Positions 46,562-55,444 of a stretch of 64,000 nt of DNA are shown piece after piece. Position 1 is the first letter of the stretch; every line of letters starts with the position of its first letter. The notes under the pieces were generated by a model. It was not told where the DNA came from, searched no databases, and worked only from the letters and a program-made list of their open reading frames with translations. A program made the translations under genes and the position numbers. The stretch covers positions 1 through 64,000 of the forward strand of contig NZ_PNXY01000011.1 of NCBI RefSeq assembly GCF_002879865.1. The letters are read 5' to 3'. This DNA comes from Paraburkholderia rhynchosiae. Lineage in GTDB: Bacteria; Pseudomonadota; Gammaproteobacteria; Burkholderiales; Burkholderiaceae.

Positions 46562-46577
46562 TTGGAACCGGTTCCAA
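46562..46577. promoter_or_regulatory. perfect palindrome, candidate PtxS operator
   Basis: TTGGAACCGGTTCCAA is a 16-bp perfect palindrome with the CCGG core typical of GalR/LacI-family sites (Pseudomonas PtxS uses a TGAAACCGGTTTCA palindrome). Located 36 bp before the kguE start on the minus strand. Confidence 0.8.
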
Positions 46578-46733
46578 ACGTACATTTCAAAAAAGCGCCG
46601 AAGCGCTTGCGATGCCCGAATAGTGCGCCGAGGCCCGCGCCGCGCACCATAGTGGAAATCCCCAGGCGAGCGCGGCGACGGGACTAGGGCCGCTCGGTTC
46701 GCTGTTTCCCGCTGCGGTTTACGAGGCCAAGGC

Positions 46734-47624
46734 TCACGCGCCGTCCGCGAGACAAAGCGCAAGAAATTGCTGAACCACGCGGGACGGCGCGCTGGCGTGC
46801 GGCACGACAATCGACAGCCGCCGCGTGAGCGGCTCAGGACTCAGCGAAAACACGCATAGCGCGCCGGTCTCGTGGCGCATGGACATAGCGGAGACGAAGC
46901 CGATGCCCATGCCCGCCCGCACCGCTTCCTTCACGCCTTCGACGCCCGCGATTTCCAGTGCGACGCGCATCGGCACGCCCGCCCGTGCGAACGCACGCTC
47001 GACGACCTGCCGCACGCCCGAACCGGCTTCGCGCACGATCAGCGGCTGCGCGCCGAGCGCTGCAAGGTCCATCGCCGTGCCCTCAGCCGACTGCGCCAAC
47101 GGATGCAAACGCGGCATGATCGCCACGATCTCGTCCTCGCGCCACGCGTGCACAGCCGTATCCGGCGGCAGATCCGCACCCACCGGACCTTCGATCAACG
47201 CGATGTCGACCGAGCCCAGCGCGCCGATGATATCGGTCGTGTTGCCGTCGGCGGTATGGAGCGTCACCTCCGGATACCGCCGGTGAAAGTCCGCGATCAG
47301 GTATGGCAGCAGGTAGCTGGCGGGCGTCGTGGTCGCACCGATCCGCAAGGTGCCGTGTTCCAGGCCGCGCAACGCGTCGCGATACGCATGCGCCTGCCGC
47401 CAGGTGTCGCGCAGCCGCGTGGCATAGCTCGCGAGCTGTTCGCCGGCTGGCGTTAGACGCACGCCGCGGCCGTCTCGTTGATAGAGCGGCTCGCCGAATT
47501 CGTCCTGCAATTGACGCAACTGGCCGGACACCGCCGGTTGCGACAGATGCAAGGCCAGTGCCGCGCGGCTAATGTTCCGATGCTCCGCAACGGCGGCAAA
47601 AGTTATAAGCTGATCGGGGGTCAT
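46734..47624 (-). CDS. LysR-family regulator, YeiE-like
   Basis: 296 aa. HTH: PDQLITFAAVAEHRNISRAA and HLSQPAVSGQLRQLQDEFGE. Effector domain: HTADGNTTDIIGALGSVDIA, REAGSGVRQVVERAFARAGV and VKEAVRAGMGIGFVSAMSM. It diverges from a YeiH-type transporter, as yeiE does in E. coli. The shared 114-bp promoter carries a TATCAG-N5-CTGATA site. Confidence 0.85.
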   Translation of the reverse strand: MTPDQLITFAAVAEHRNISRAALALHLSQPAVSGQLRQLQDEFGEPLYQRDGRGVRLTPAGEQLASYATRLRDTWRQAHAYRDALRGLEHGTLRIGATTTPASYLLPYLIADFHRRYPEVTLHTADGNTTDIIGALGSVDIALIEGPVGADLPPDTAVHAWREDEIVAIMPRLHPLAQSAEGTAMDLAALGAQPLIVREAGSGVRQVVERAFARAGVPMRVALEIAGVEGVKEAVRAGMGIGFVSAMSMRHETGALCVFSLSPEPLTRRLSIVVPHASAPSRVVQQFLALCLADGA

Positions 47625-47634
47625 CGCAGTTAAA

Positions 47635-47651
47635 TATCAGAATCGCTGATA
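47635..47651. promoter_or_regulatory. LysR-type binding site between the divergent genes
   Basis: TATCAG-AATCG-CTGATA is a perfect 6-bp inverted repeat fitting the LysR T-N11-A rule. It is 11 bp from the LysR start and about 90 bp before the transporter start, within an AT-rich region. Confidence 0.65.
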
Positions 47652-47738
47652 CTTTTCATTCTAAATCACGATTTTTCATATCGATATATCTAATTTAGGA
47701 TTAGCCCATCGAATCCCGTCAGTCACAAAGGCTGAACC

Positions 47739-48845
47739 ATGACCACCGCTCGCCTCACCGCTGTCACGTCCGAAGCATCATTCACTCGCGGCCAACTCAA
47801 CGGCATTCTTTTCGTCGGCCTCTTTGCCGCTGCCGTGACGCGTATCGCCGAAATCCCGGCCATTGCGGGGCTAGGTCTGAGTCCGCTGATCGTGGGCATC
47901 GTGGCCGGCGCGATCTACGGCAACGCGTTGCGCGACGGCATGCCGGCTAGCTGGGCCGCCGGCGTGAATTTTTCGGCGCGCAAACTGCTGCGCATCGCGG
48001 TCGCGTTCTTCGGGCTGCGCGTAAGCCTTCAGGAAATCGCCCAGGTCGGCTTGCCCGGGCTCGCGGAATCGGTGTTGATCGTCGTGAGCACGCTGCTGAT
48101 CGGCACGTGGGCCGGCATCAAAATCATGAAGCTCGACCGCGACACCGCGCTCCTGACGGCCGCGGGCAGCGCGATCTGCGGCGCGGCCGCCGTGCTCGCC
48201 TTCGAGTCCACGCTGCAATCGAAGCCGCATAAGAGCGCAATGGCCGTGGGCAGCGTGGTGCTGTTCGGCACGCTCTCCATGTTCCTTTATCCGGTTCTGT
48301 TCAAGGCCGGCTGGCTGCATCTCGACACGGTCGGCGCGGGGCTGTTCTTCGGCGGCACGATTCACGAAGTGGCGCAGGTGGTCGGCGCGGCCAGCAACGT
48401 GAGCCCGGAAGCAACGCACATCGCCACCATCGTCAAAATGACTCGCGTGATGCTGCTGGTGCCGGTGCTGCTCGCGGTGGGCGTGTGGGTGAATCGCGCC
48501 AACCGGGCGAAGAGCCGCGACGCAAGGACGGCAGATTCGCAGCAAGGCGCTTCCATTCATCAGGACCATCAGGGCAAGCTCGCAATTCCCTGGTTCGCGC
48601 TCGGCTTCCTCGCCTTCGTCGTGATCAACTCGCTGCATGTGCTGCCGCATGCCGCGACCACCACGCTGAACACGCTCGACACTTTCGCGCTGACCATGGC
48701 CATGACCGCTCTCGGCATCGAAACGCGCATTTCGCAGATTCGTCAGGCGGGCCCTCGGGCGCTGACTACCGGCCTGATTCTGTATGTGTGGCTCATTGCC
48801 GGCGGACTGGGTATCACATGGACCGTCCAGCGCCTGTTCAGCTGA
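47739..48845 (+). CDS. yeiH: YeiH-family putative sulfate/sulfite exporter
   Basis: 368 aa, about ten helices. Family segments: LGLSPLIVGIVAGAIYGNAL, FSARKLLRIAVAFFGLRVSL, LLTAAGSAICGAAAVLAFES, GTIHEVAQVVGAASNVSPEA and TLDTFALTMAMTALGIETRI, all close to E. coli YeiH. An Arg/Lys/Gln-rich cytoplasmic loop lies around residues 255-280. Regulated by the divergent LysR in the usual arrangement. Terminator follows at 48866. Confidence 0.87.
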   Translation: MTTARLTAVTSEASFTRGQLNGILFVGLFAAAVTRIAEIPAIAGLGLSPLIVGIVAGAIYGNALRDGMPASWAAGVNFSARKLLRIAVAFFGLRVSLQEIAQVGLPGLAESVLIVVSTLLIGTWAGIKIMKLDRDTALLTAAGSAICGAAAVLAFESTLQSKPHKSAMAVGSVVLFGTLSMFLYPVLFKAGWLHLDTVGAGLFFGGTIHEVAQVVGAASNVSPEATHIATIVKMTRVMLLVPVLLAVGVWVNRANRAKSRDARTADSQQGASIHQDHQGKLAIPWFALGFLAFVVINSLHVLPHAATTTLNTLDTFALTMAMTALGIETRISQIRQAGPRALTTGLILYVWLIAGGLGITWTVQRLFS

Positions 48846-48865
48846 ACCGCCCTCGCCTTGAATCC

Positions 48866-48888
48866 ACCCCGCCGCGCGCGGGGTTTTG
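48866..48888 (+). terminator. terminator of the yeiH-type gene
   Basis: ACCCCGC (48866-48872) pairs with GCGGGGT (48878-48884) over a 5-nt loop, followed by TTTTGCG. Confidence 0.75.
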
Positions 48889-48987
48889 CGCATTCGGGGA
48901 AACTATCCGGCGCGCTCGCGCGGCATACTGGCTGCTCGCACGACGCGTGCGACGCAGCGTTCATGCAACCGGAATGAGGACCAATCG

Positions 48988-49725
48988 ATGAGCCTGGAAC
49001 TTTACTACTGGGACGGCCTGCAAGGCCGTGGCGAATTTGTGCGGCTGGCGCTGGAAGAAGCCGGCGCGGACTATGTGGAAGTGGCGCGCGGCGAGCCGTC
49101 GGAGGGCCTCGGCACCGGCGCGATGATGGCGGTGATGAAGAGCAAGGACGAACCGTATCCGCCGTTCGCGCCGCCGTTTCTGAAAGACGGCGATCTGGTG
49201 ATCGCGCAGACCGCCAACATCCTGTTCTATCTCGGGCCGCGCCTGAACCTCGCGCCGTCCGTGGAAAGCCTGCGCTACGTCGCCAACGGCCTGCAACTGA
49301 CCATCGCCGACGTGGTGACCGAGGCGCACGACACGCATCATCCGCTCGCCAGCAATCTGTATTACGAAGACCAGAAAGACGCCGCGAAGGCGCGCGCGCA
49401 TGATTTCATCGACAACCGGATTCCAAAGTTCATGAAGTACTTCGAGCGTGTGCTGAAGCAGAATCCCGCCGGCGACACATTTATGGTGGGCGACGCGCTC
49501 ACCTACGTCGACCTCTCCATGTTCCAGTTGATCGACGGACTGCTGTACGCTTTCCCGCGCGCGCTCAAACGCTTCGGCGAGCACTATCCGCGACTCGCCG
49601 CTTTGCACGAGGCGGTGATGGAGCGGCCGAAGATCGCCGCCTATCTGCAGTCGGAACGCCGCATCGAACATAACGAGGCGTGTATCTTCCGGCACTATCC
49701 GGAACTCGACAAGGCGGCGGCTTGA
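48988..49725 (+). CDS. glutathione S-transferase family protein
   Basis: 245 aa. Thioredoxin-like N-terminal domain: ELYYWDGLQGRGEFVRLALE with Tyr6 or Tyr7 as possible catalytic residue, and a glutathione-binding stretch around VIAQTANILFYLG. All-alpha C-terminal domain: TFMVGDALTYVDLSMFQLID with the conserved N-capping Asp motif. Cytosolic; substrate unknown. ATGAGGA-type ribosome site upstream of the ATG. Terminator at 49759. Confidence 0.85.
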   Translation: MSLELYYWDGLQGRGEFVRLALEEAGADYVEVARGEPSEGLGTGAMMAVMKSKDEPYPPFAPPFLKDGDLVIAQTANILFYLGPRLNLAPSVESLRYVANGLQLTIADVVTEAHDTHHPLASNLYYEDQKDAAKARAHDFIDNRIPKFMKYFERVLKQNPAGDTFMVGDALTYVDLSMFQLIDGLLYAFPRALKRFGEHYPRLAALHEAVMERPKIAAYLQSERRIEHNEACIFRHYPELDKAAA

Positions 49726-49758
49726 TCCGCGCTGCCATTCCCCGTTCACGACCCGCCA

Positions 49759-49784
49759 CGCGCCCGCTTGATCCAGCGGGCGCG
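49759..49784 (+). terminator. terminator after the GST gene
   Basis: CGCGCCCGC-like arm (49759-49767) pairs with GCGGGCGCG (49776-49784), 8-nt loop, then GCTGCTGTTATC. Only a modest T-tract. Confidence 0.6.
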
Positions 49785-49795
49785 CTGCTGTTATC

Positions 49796-51571
49796 GTGCG
49801 CGCTTTTCAACCCATCTTCACGCCCCGTACCGCCGACGTGCTTTCCTTCCTGCTGAAGCTGCGCACCCGCGCCCAAGACCTTTTCCGTCTCTCCGACGCT
49901 CATACGATGCTGGTCTGGTCGGTGGTGGTGGGCGTCGCGGGCGCCTTCGCGACCATCGCCTTTCGCCACGGTATCGAGGCGTTGCAACTGGCGGTGGTCG
50001 GCAAGTCCGGCAGCTTCGTTGAAATGGCGCGCAGCTTGCCGTGGACGGTGCGCATCTGGCTGCCCGCGGCCGGCGGCCTGATAGCGGGCTTCTTTCTGCT
50101 GATCGCCCAGCGTCACGCCGACAAATGCAATCACATCGACTACATGGAAGCGGTCGCCATCGGCGATGGCGTCGTGCCCGTGAAGCTGAGCCTGTGGCGC
50201 AGCGTGTCGTCGCTGTTCACAATTTCCAGCGGCGGTTCCATCGGCCGTGAAGGTCCGATGGTGCAGCTTGCTGCGCTGGCCGCCTCGCTGATCGGACGCT
50301 GGGTGCACTTCGATCCGCCGCGGCTGCGCCTGCTCGTCGCATGCGGCGCGGCGGCGGGTATCACGTCGGCGTACAACGCGCCGATCGCGGGCGCGTTTTT
50401 CGTCACCGAGATCGTGCTCGGCTCCATCGCGATGGAAAGCTTTGGGCCAGTGGTAGTTGCGGCCGTCGTAGCTAACATCACGATGCGCGAATTCGCAGGC
50501 TACAAGCCGCCGTACGAAATGCCGGTGTTCCCGCCGGTAGCAGGCGTCGAGGTGCTGTTGTTCGTCGCACTCGGCCTGCTGTGCGGCGCGGCGGCGCCCC
50601 AGTTTCTGCGGCTGCTCGACGGCTCGAAGGCGCTGTTTCGCAAGCTGCCTGTGCCGCTGCCCGCGCGGCTCGCGCTCGGGGGGCTCGTGGTCGGCATTCT
50701 GTCGGTGTGGACGCCCGAGGTGTGGGGCAACGGCTACAGCGTCGTCAATTCCGTGCTGCATTCGCCGTGGACGTGGGGCGCGCTCGTCGTCGTGCTGGTG
50801 TTCAAGCTGATCGCCACGGCGGCCACCGCCGGCTCCGGTGCGGTGGGCGGCGTATTCACGCCGACGCTTTTTGTCGGCGCGGTGGTCGGCTCGCTGTTCG
50901 GCCAGGGCATGCATGCGCTGTGGCCGCACGGCACCTCGGCGCCGTTCGCGTATGCGATGGTCGGCATGGGCGCGTTTCTCGCGGGCGCCACCCAGGCGCC
51001 GTTGATGGCGATTCTGATGATCTTCGAAATGACGCTCAGCTACCAGGTCGTGCTGCCGCTGATGCTCTCGTGCGTCGTCGCGTACTTCGTGTCGCGCGCG
51101 ATCGCCAAGACATCCATGTATGAAATCACACTGCGCCGCAATCAGGAAGAACTGGAGCGCACGCGCCTGCGCGCAACGCAGATGCGCGAGCTGATCCGTC
51201 CAGCTCAAACGGTGGTGCCGCCCAACGCGACCGTGCATGACATGACGCGCGTGTTCCTCGAATATCCGGTGAAGTATCTGTACGTGGCCAACGAATCCGG
51301 CGCGTTTCTCGGCGTTGTGGCACTCAAGGACATCACATCGGACCTGCTCGACAAACGGGATACCTCGACGCGAACCGCGGCAGACTATCTGCAGCCTCAT
51401 TTCGACGTGCTGACGCCAGACATGCCGCTTGGCGTCGCTCTGCAGCACTTCATGGCGTTCCAGGGCGAACGCCTGCCGGTTGTCGACAGCGCCGCGCATC
51501 CGCGGCTCGCGGGCGTGGTCTATAAAACGTCGTTGCTCGACGCTTATTTCCGCATGAATCCGACGCGCTGA
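49796..51571 (+). CDS. ClC-family chloride channel/transporter with CBS region
   Basis: 591 aa. ClC signatures: SSGGSIGREGP (residues 145-154, with the gating-glutamate position) and GSGAVGGVFTPTLFVGA, then the C-terminal inner-membrane helices. After about residue 445, a cytoplasmic tail with two CBS-like repeats (PNATVHDMTRVFLEYPVKYL; PDMPLGVALQHFMAFQGERL). Whether it is a channel or a Cl-/H+ antiporter needs the proton glutamate, which I did not place confidently. Start uncertain: GTG 49796 is used; GTG 49838 is also possible. Confidence 0.87.
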   Translation: MRAFQPIFTPRTADVLSFLLKLRTRAQDLFRLSDAHTMLVWSVVVGVAGAFATIAFRHGIEALQLAVVGKSGSFVEMARSLPWTVRIWLPAAGGLIAGFFLLIAQRHADKCNHIDYMEAVAIGDGVVPVKLSLWRSVSSLFTISSGGSIGREGPMVQLAALAASLIGRWVHFDPPRLRLLVACGAAAGITSAYNAPIAGAFFVTEIVLGSIAMESFGPVVVAAVVANITMREFAGYKPPYEMPVFPPVAGVEVLLFVALGLLCGAAAPQFLRLLDGSKALFRKLPVPLPARLALGGLVVGILSVWTPEVWGNGYSVVNSVLHSPWTWGALVVVLVFKLIATAATAGSGAVGGVFTPTLFVGAVVGSLFGQGMHALWPHGTSAPFAYAMVGMGAFLAGATQAPLMAILMIFEMTLSYQVVLPLMLSCVVAYFVSRAIAKTSMYEITLRRNQEELERTRLRATQMRELIRPAQTVVPPNATVHDMTRVFLEYPVKYLYVANESGAFLGVVALKDITSDLLDKRDTSTRTAADYLQPHFDVLTPDMPLGVALQHFMAFQGERLPVVDSAAHPRLAGVVYKTSLLDAYFRMNPTR

Positions 51572-51724
51572 GCGCAGCGCGGCGGGAGTCTCGACGCGGG
51601 TGTCGCGCCCGTGCAAAGGTCGGCAAACTCTCTACAATGGAAAAACGCTGGGGCTGCATTGCCGACAGCGCGGGTTACGCCAGGACGGGCGCGCCGAGAT
51701 GCCCGCCATTCGATCGGAGCGAAG

Positions 51725-53062
51725 ATGAGCGAACCGTCCCTCGACGCCGTGCGACGCGACCAGGCGGGCTGGATTTTTCTGCATATCGAAGGCGAGCCGT
51801 ACGACCGCGGCGAACAGCACGGCCAGTTGCTCGCCACAGAAATCCAGAATGCAATCCACACCGCCCGCTATCTCGCGAAGTGGGACACCGGCGAAGATTT
51901 CGACACGTTCGTCGACGCCGCGGTCGCCCAGTTCGCCAACAAACTCGACACCGAATTCGCCGACGAAATCCAGGGCATCGCCGACGGCGCGAAGCTGCCG
52001 TTCGCCGAAGTGCTGGCATGGAACGGCTACATGGATCTGCTGCAAAGCTGGTGGCCCACGCACGCGGCACAACAGAAGCCGAGCCTCGGACTCAAGCCGT
52101 GGCGAGGCCGGCGCGGCCACCATTGCAGTGCGTTCATCGCGACCGGCAATGCGACCCGCGACGGCCGCATCGTGATGGCGCACAACTCGTGGGACCGCTA
52201 CGCCGCCGGCGACGCGTTCAACGTCGTGTTCGACATCGTGCCGGACCAGGGTAACCGCATTTTGATGCAAGGCCTGCCGGGCTGCATTTCCAGCCTCACC
52301 GATTTCTGGGTCACGGCCGCCGGGCTGATGGTGACCGAAACCACCATTTCGAACTTCGTCGGCTACAACGCCGCGGGCGCGCCCGAGTTCTACCGCTCAC
52401 GACGCGCGTCGCAGTACGCGAACAGCATCGGCGAATGGTGCGAGATGTTCGCCATCGCGAACAACGGGGGCTACGCGAACAGTTGGCTACTGGGCGACAC
52501 GAAAACCGGCGAGATCGCGCGCTACGAACTGGGGCTGCACTATTCCGGCTTCGAAAGCACGAAGAACGGTTTTTATAGCGGCTACAACACGGCGACCGAT
52601 CTGAAGATCCGTAATCAGGAATGCATCGGCGAAGGCGAAGACTATACGGACGTGCGCAAGAACGGCGCGCGGCGCCTGCGCTTCATGCAACTCGAGGAGA
52701 TGCATCGCGGCAAGATCGACGTGGAGCTTGCGAAGGCGATGATCGCCGATCATCACGACGTCTATCTCGATCGCAACGACAACCCGTGTTCGCGCACGAT
52801 CTGCGGGCATCTGGAACTGGACGACGCGCGCTTCGGCGGCTCCGATCACGGGCCGTTCAATCCGTGGGGCGCGAACGACGGCAAGGTGGTCGACAGCGCA
52901 ATGGCGCGCGAGATGGCGTTCACCGCGCGCTGGGGTCATCCGTGCGGACGGCCGTTCGACGCTCAGGCGTTCATGAAACGGCATCCGCAATGGAACTGGC
53001 TGAACGGCTATATGCGCGACCGGCCGTCATGGCCGTGGACGCGCTTTGAGGCGCTCCGCTAG
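51725..53062 (+). CDS. C45-like (acyl-CoA:6-APA acyltransferase type) Ntn hydrolase
   Basis: 445 aa. An N-terminal pro-region of about 133 residues (EPYDRGEQHGQLLATEI, FADEIQGIADGAKLPFAEVL) precedes HHCSAFIATGNATRDGRIVM, whose Cys (residue 134) would be the N-terminal nucleophile after autocleavage. VTETTISNFVGYN and SDHGPFNPWGANDGKVVDSA follow. No signal peptide. The substrate (lactam, N-acyl amino acid or phospholipid) is unknown. ATG 51725 with GGAGCGAAG upstream. Confidence 0.75.
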   Translation: MSEPSLDAVRRDQAGWIFLHIEGEPYDRGEQHGQLLATEIQNAIHTARYLAKWDTGEDFDTFVDAAVAQFANKLDTEFADEIQGIADGAKLPFAEVLAWNGYMDLLQSWWPTHAAQQKPSLGLKPWRGRRGHHCSAFIATGNATRDGRIVMAHNSWDRYAAGDAFNVVFDIVPDQGNRILMQGLPGCISSLTDFWVTAAGLMVTETTISNFVGYNAAGAPEFYRSRRASQYANSIGEWCEMFAIANNGGYANSWLLGDTKTGEIARYELGLHYSGFESTKNGFYSGYNTATDLKIRNQECIGEGEDYTDVRKNGARRLRFMQLEEMHRGKIDVELAKAMIADHHDVYLDRNDNPCSRTICGHLELDDARFGGSDHGPFNPWGANDGKVVDSAMAREMAFTARWGHPCGRPFDAQAFMKRHPQWNWLNGYMRDRPSWPWTRFEALR

Positions 53063-53337
53063 CGATCGCTGGGCAAAAGTCCGTCCTTGAAACCCGCGGC
53101 CGCGTGCAGGGGAACGCGTGGCGCGGATGCGATCAGACTGCCATTCCCGCGCCATCATCGGCGATCTACAATGAGGGATCGCCGATGCACGTGCGTTGCC
53201 GCAATCGCTGCGTCCCCGCATCGCGAAAGCACGCGGCTTTGCACCCACGCCGCGCGCAGCTTGCGCTTTCCTTTCGACGCGGGGACGGCACAGCACTTGC
53301 TCATTTGTCAGCGCCGCATGAGCTTAGGAGGTCGGGC

Positions 53338-53592
53338 ATGAAAACCTCGACACTGTTGACCATGGTGACGCTGTCCGCTTCGTGCTTTGCCGCGCCGGTC
53401 CACACCGCGCAGGACGGCACGCCCGCCAGCGACCTTGCCGAACGCGCCAACGCGGCGCCAGTCGCCCCCGCGGCGCCTGACGTGGCGGTCACGGACGATA
53501 ATCGTCCGCAGCAATGGCAGCACATCGTCTTGCCCAAGTCGCGACATTTGGGACGGGGTTTCGCGCCGCGCAACGAGCGCCTGCAGACTTGA
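53338..53592 (+). CDS. small exported protein (84 aa), unknown function
   Basis: Signal peptide MKTSTLLTMVTLSASCFAAP, likely cleaved after CFA. The mature part is Ala/Pro-rich and ends QHIVLPKSRHLGRGFAPRNE RLQT-like. Very strong ribosome site (TAGGAGGTC). No family recognised. Confidence 0.65.
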   Translation: MKTSTLLTMVTLSASCFAAPVHTAQDGTPASDLAERANAAPVAPAAPDVAVTDDNRPQQWQHIVLPKSRHLGRGFAPRNERLQT

Positions 53593-53750
53593 ATGCGGGG
53601 CTTGTTGCGGGGTTTTTTCGAATGACCATGAGTGGCCGTGGACGACCGCGTGTCGCCTTCGGGGCGGCGGTCCCGGCGGTATGTTAACGGCCTTTGCACT
53701 GGCCTTGAGCAGCGGCAACGATCCATCCAACGTACAACAGGAGCGCTTGC

Positions 53751-53981
53751 ATGACCGCATCGTCAATTCCCGGGGAATCCATCGATCTACAGATTTCCGA
53801 CGTGCTCAGCGAAGTCCATTTCCCCGCCAACAAGGACGCCCTCGTCGACGCCGCGCGCGAAGCCGGCGCGAGCAACGAGGTGCTGTCGATGCTCGACGGC
53901 CTGCCTGAACAGGACTATGTCGACGTCGCGTCGGTCACGTGTCTGATCGGCGGCAATTATGGGCCGGGCCTGAGCGCGTGA
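53751..53981 (+). CDS. DUF2795 domain protein
   Basis: 76 aa. Pattern LQISDVLSEVHFPANKDALVDAAREAGASNEVLSMLDGLPEQDY fits DUF2795: a small acidic helical protein. Good ribosome site (AGGAG). The GTGA at its end overlaps the start of the AraC regulator, so the two are coupled. Confidence 0.8.
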   Translation: MTASSIPGESIDLQISDVLSEVHFPANKDALVDAAREAGASNEVLSMLDGLPEQDYVDVASVTCLIGGNYGPGLSA

Positions 53982-54877
53982 GCGGGCAGACGGATGCGCC
54001 GCGGTCTTTGATTGCTTCGGTGGAAAGGCGCGGCGCGGACTGGATCTATCGCTCGCCGCAATCGGACGCTGCGGGTGGCGCTTGTGAAACGAGTGGCGCG
54101 GGCGGCATCGAGCGGATCGAAGCGTTTTTCCACGGCGCCGGCTACGCGATGCACCGCCACGATACCTATGCAATTGGCCGGACGCTGGCGGGCGTGCAGA
54201 GCTTTCGCTATCGCGGCAGCGTGCGCAGCAGTTTGCCGGGCGGCACGATCGTGCTGCATCCCGATGAGCCGCACGACGGCCAGGCCGGCACCGGCGAAGG
54301 CTTCCGTTACCGCATGATTTATATCGACCCGGCGCTGTTCCAGCAGGCGCTCGGCGGCAAGCCTTTGCCCTACGTGAAGAACGGCTTGTCGGACGATCCG
54401 CGTCTGTTCGCGGCCAGCGAAAGCCTGCTGCGCACTATGGATCGCGCGATGGATCCGCTCGAACGGGACGACGGGCTCTACGATCTCGCCATCGCGCTCG
54501 ACGCGGTAGCGGGCACTGCGCCCACGCGCCGTCCGGTGGACTACGCCGCCGCGCGGCGGGCCCGCGAATACCTGCTGGCCTCGCTCGATCGCGCGGTCAC
54601 GCTCGACGAACTCGCGGTCGCCGCCGGCCGCGACCGCTGGAGTCTGTCACGCGATTTTCGCGCGCTGTTTGGTACCAGCCCGCACCGCTATCTGACGATG
54701 CGACGCCTCGATCTCGTGCGGCAACTGGCGGTGGCCGGCATGCCGCTCGCCGACGCCTCCGCCGCGAGCGGCTTTTCCGACCAGAGCCATATGACGCGGC
54801 ACTTCAAACGCGCGTGGGGTGTGGCGCCGGCGCAGTGGCTCAAGATGCTCGGGACTTCGTCGCAAAGCGGCCGCTGA
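53978..54877 (+). CDS. AraC-family transcriptional regulator
   Basis: 299 aa from GTG 53978, overlapping the DUF2795 stop; an upstream GTG at 53939 is possible. The N-terminal cupin-type AraC-binding domain has AFFHGAGYAMHRHDTYAIGR and LHPDEPHDGQ. The C-terminal double HTH has VTLDELAVAAGRDRWSLSRD and the final ASGFSDQSHMTRHFKRAWGV. Target unknown. Confidence 0.87.
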   Translation: MSGQTDAPRSLIASVERRGADWIYRSPQSDAAGGACETSGAGGIERIEAFFHGAGYAMHRHDTYAIGRTLAGVQSFRYRGSVRSSLPGGTIVLHPDEPHDGQAGTGEGFRYRMIYIDPALFQQALGGKPLPYVKNGLSDDPRLFAASESLLRTMDRAMDPLERDDGLYDLAIALDAVAGTAPTRRPVDYAAARRAREYLLASLDRAVTLDELAVAAGRDRWSLSRDFRALFGTSPHRYLTMRRLDLVRQLAVAGMPLADASAASGFSDQSHMTRHFKRAWGVAPAQWLKMLGTSSQSGR

Positions 54878-55009
54878 GCGCCAGAGGTAAGCCCGAAAGG
54901 TAAGCGCCAACGCGCAGCACCCCGCGCGCTCACAAACGTTCAAGACCTGCCGGCGCGTCGCGCGGTACGCTCTTTCCTGAGACGGCAACCACTTTCAGGA
55001 GGAGCACGC

Positions 55010-55399
55010 ATGTCGAATAACCAGCCCACCCCACAGACCTACCGCGCCATCAATTTCGCCGAAAAACTGGCGCTCTTCGACGACCAGTGGCAACCGCGCG
55101 TCATCGCGGAGATGAACGACTACCAGTTCAAGATCGTGCGCATCGAAGGTGATTTCGTGTGGCACGAGCACGCGGATACCGACGAAACCTTCATCGTGCT
55201 CGACGGCCAGTTGCGCATCGACATGCGCGACGGCTTCGTGATGCTGTCGGCGGGCGAAATGTTCGTCGTGCCAAAGGGCACGGAGCACAAGCCGTTCGCC
55301 GAACGCGAGGTCAAGCTGCTGCTGATCGAACCGCGCGGCGTCAAAAATACCGGTGAAGAAACCAGTGAGCGCACGGCCGCCAACGACGTCTGGATCTAG
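55010..55399 (+). CDS. cupin-domain protein
   Basis: 129 aa. Cupin motif 1 WHEHADTDETFIVLDGQLRI (two His and a Glu for metal) and motif 2 around GEMFVVPKGTEHKPFAERE. Likely a small metal-binding enzyme or sensor. Strong AGGAGG ribosome site. Converges with the LysR gene at 55445. Confidence 0.82.
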   Translation: MSNNQPTPQTYRAINFAEKLALFDDQWQPRVIAEMNDYQFKIVRIEGDFVWHEHADTDETFIVLDGQLRIDMRDGFVMLSAGEMFVVPKGTEHKPFAEREVKLLLIEPRGVKNTGEETSERTAANDVWI

Positions 55400-55444
55400 C
55401 CGCAAACCGCAAACCGCCAGCCGCCAGCCCGCCGCCGGGAGCCG

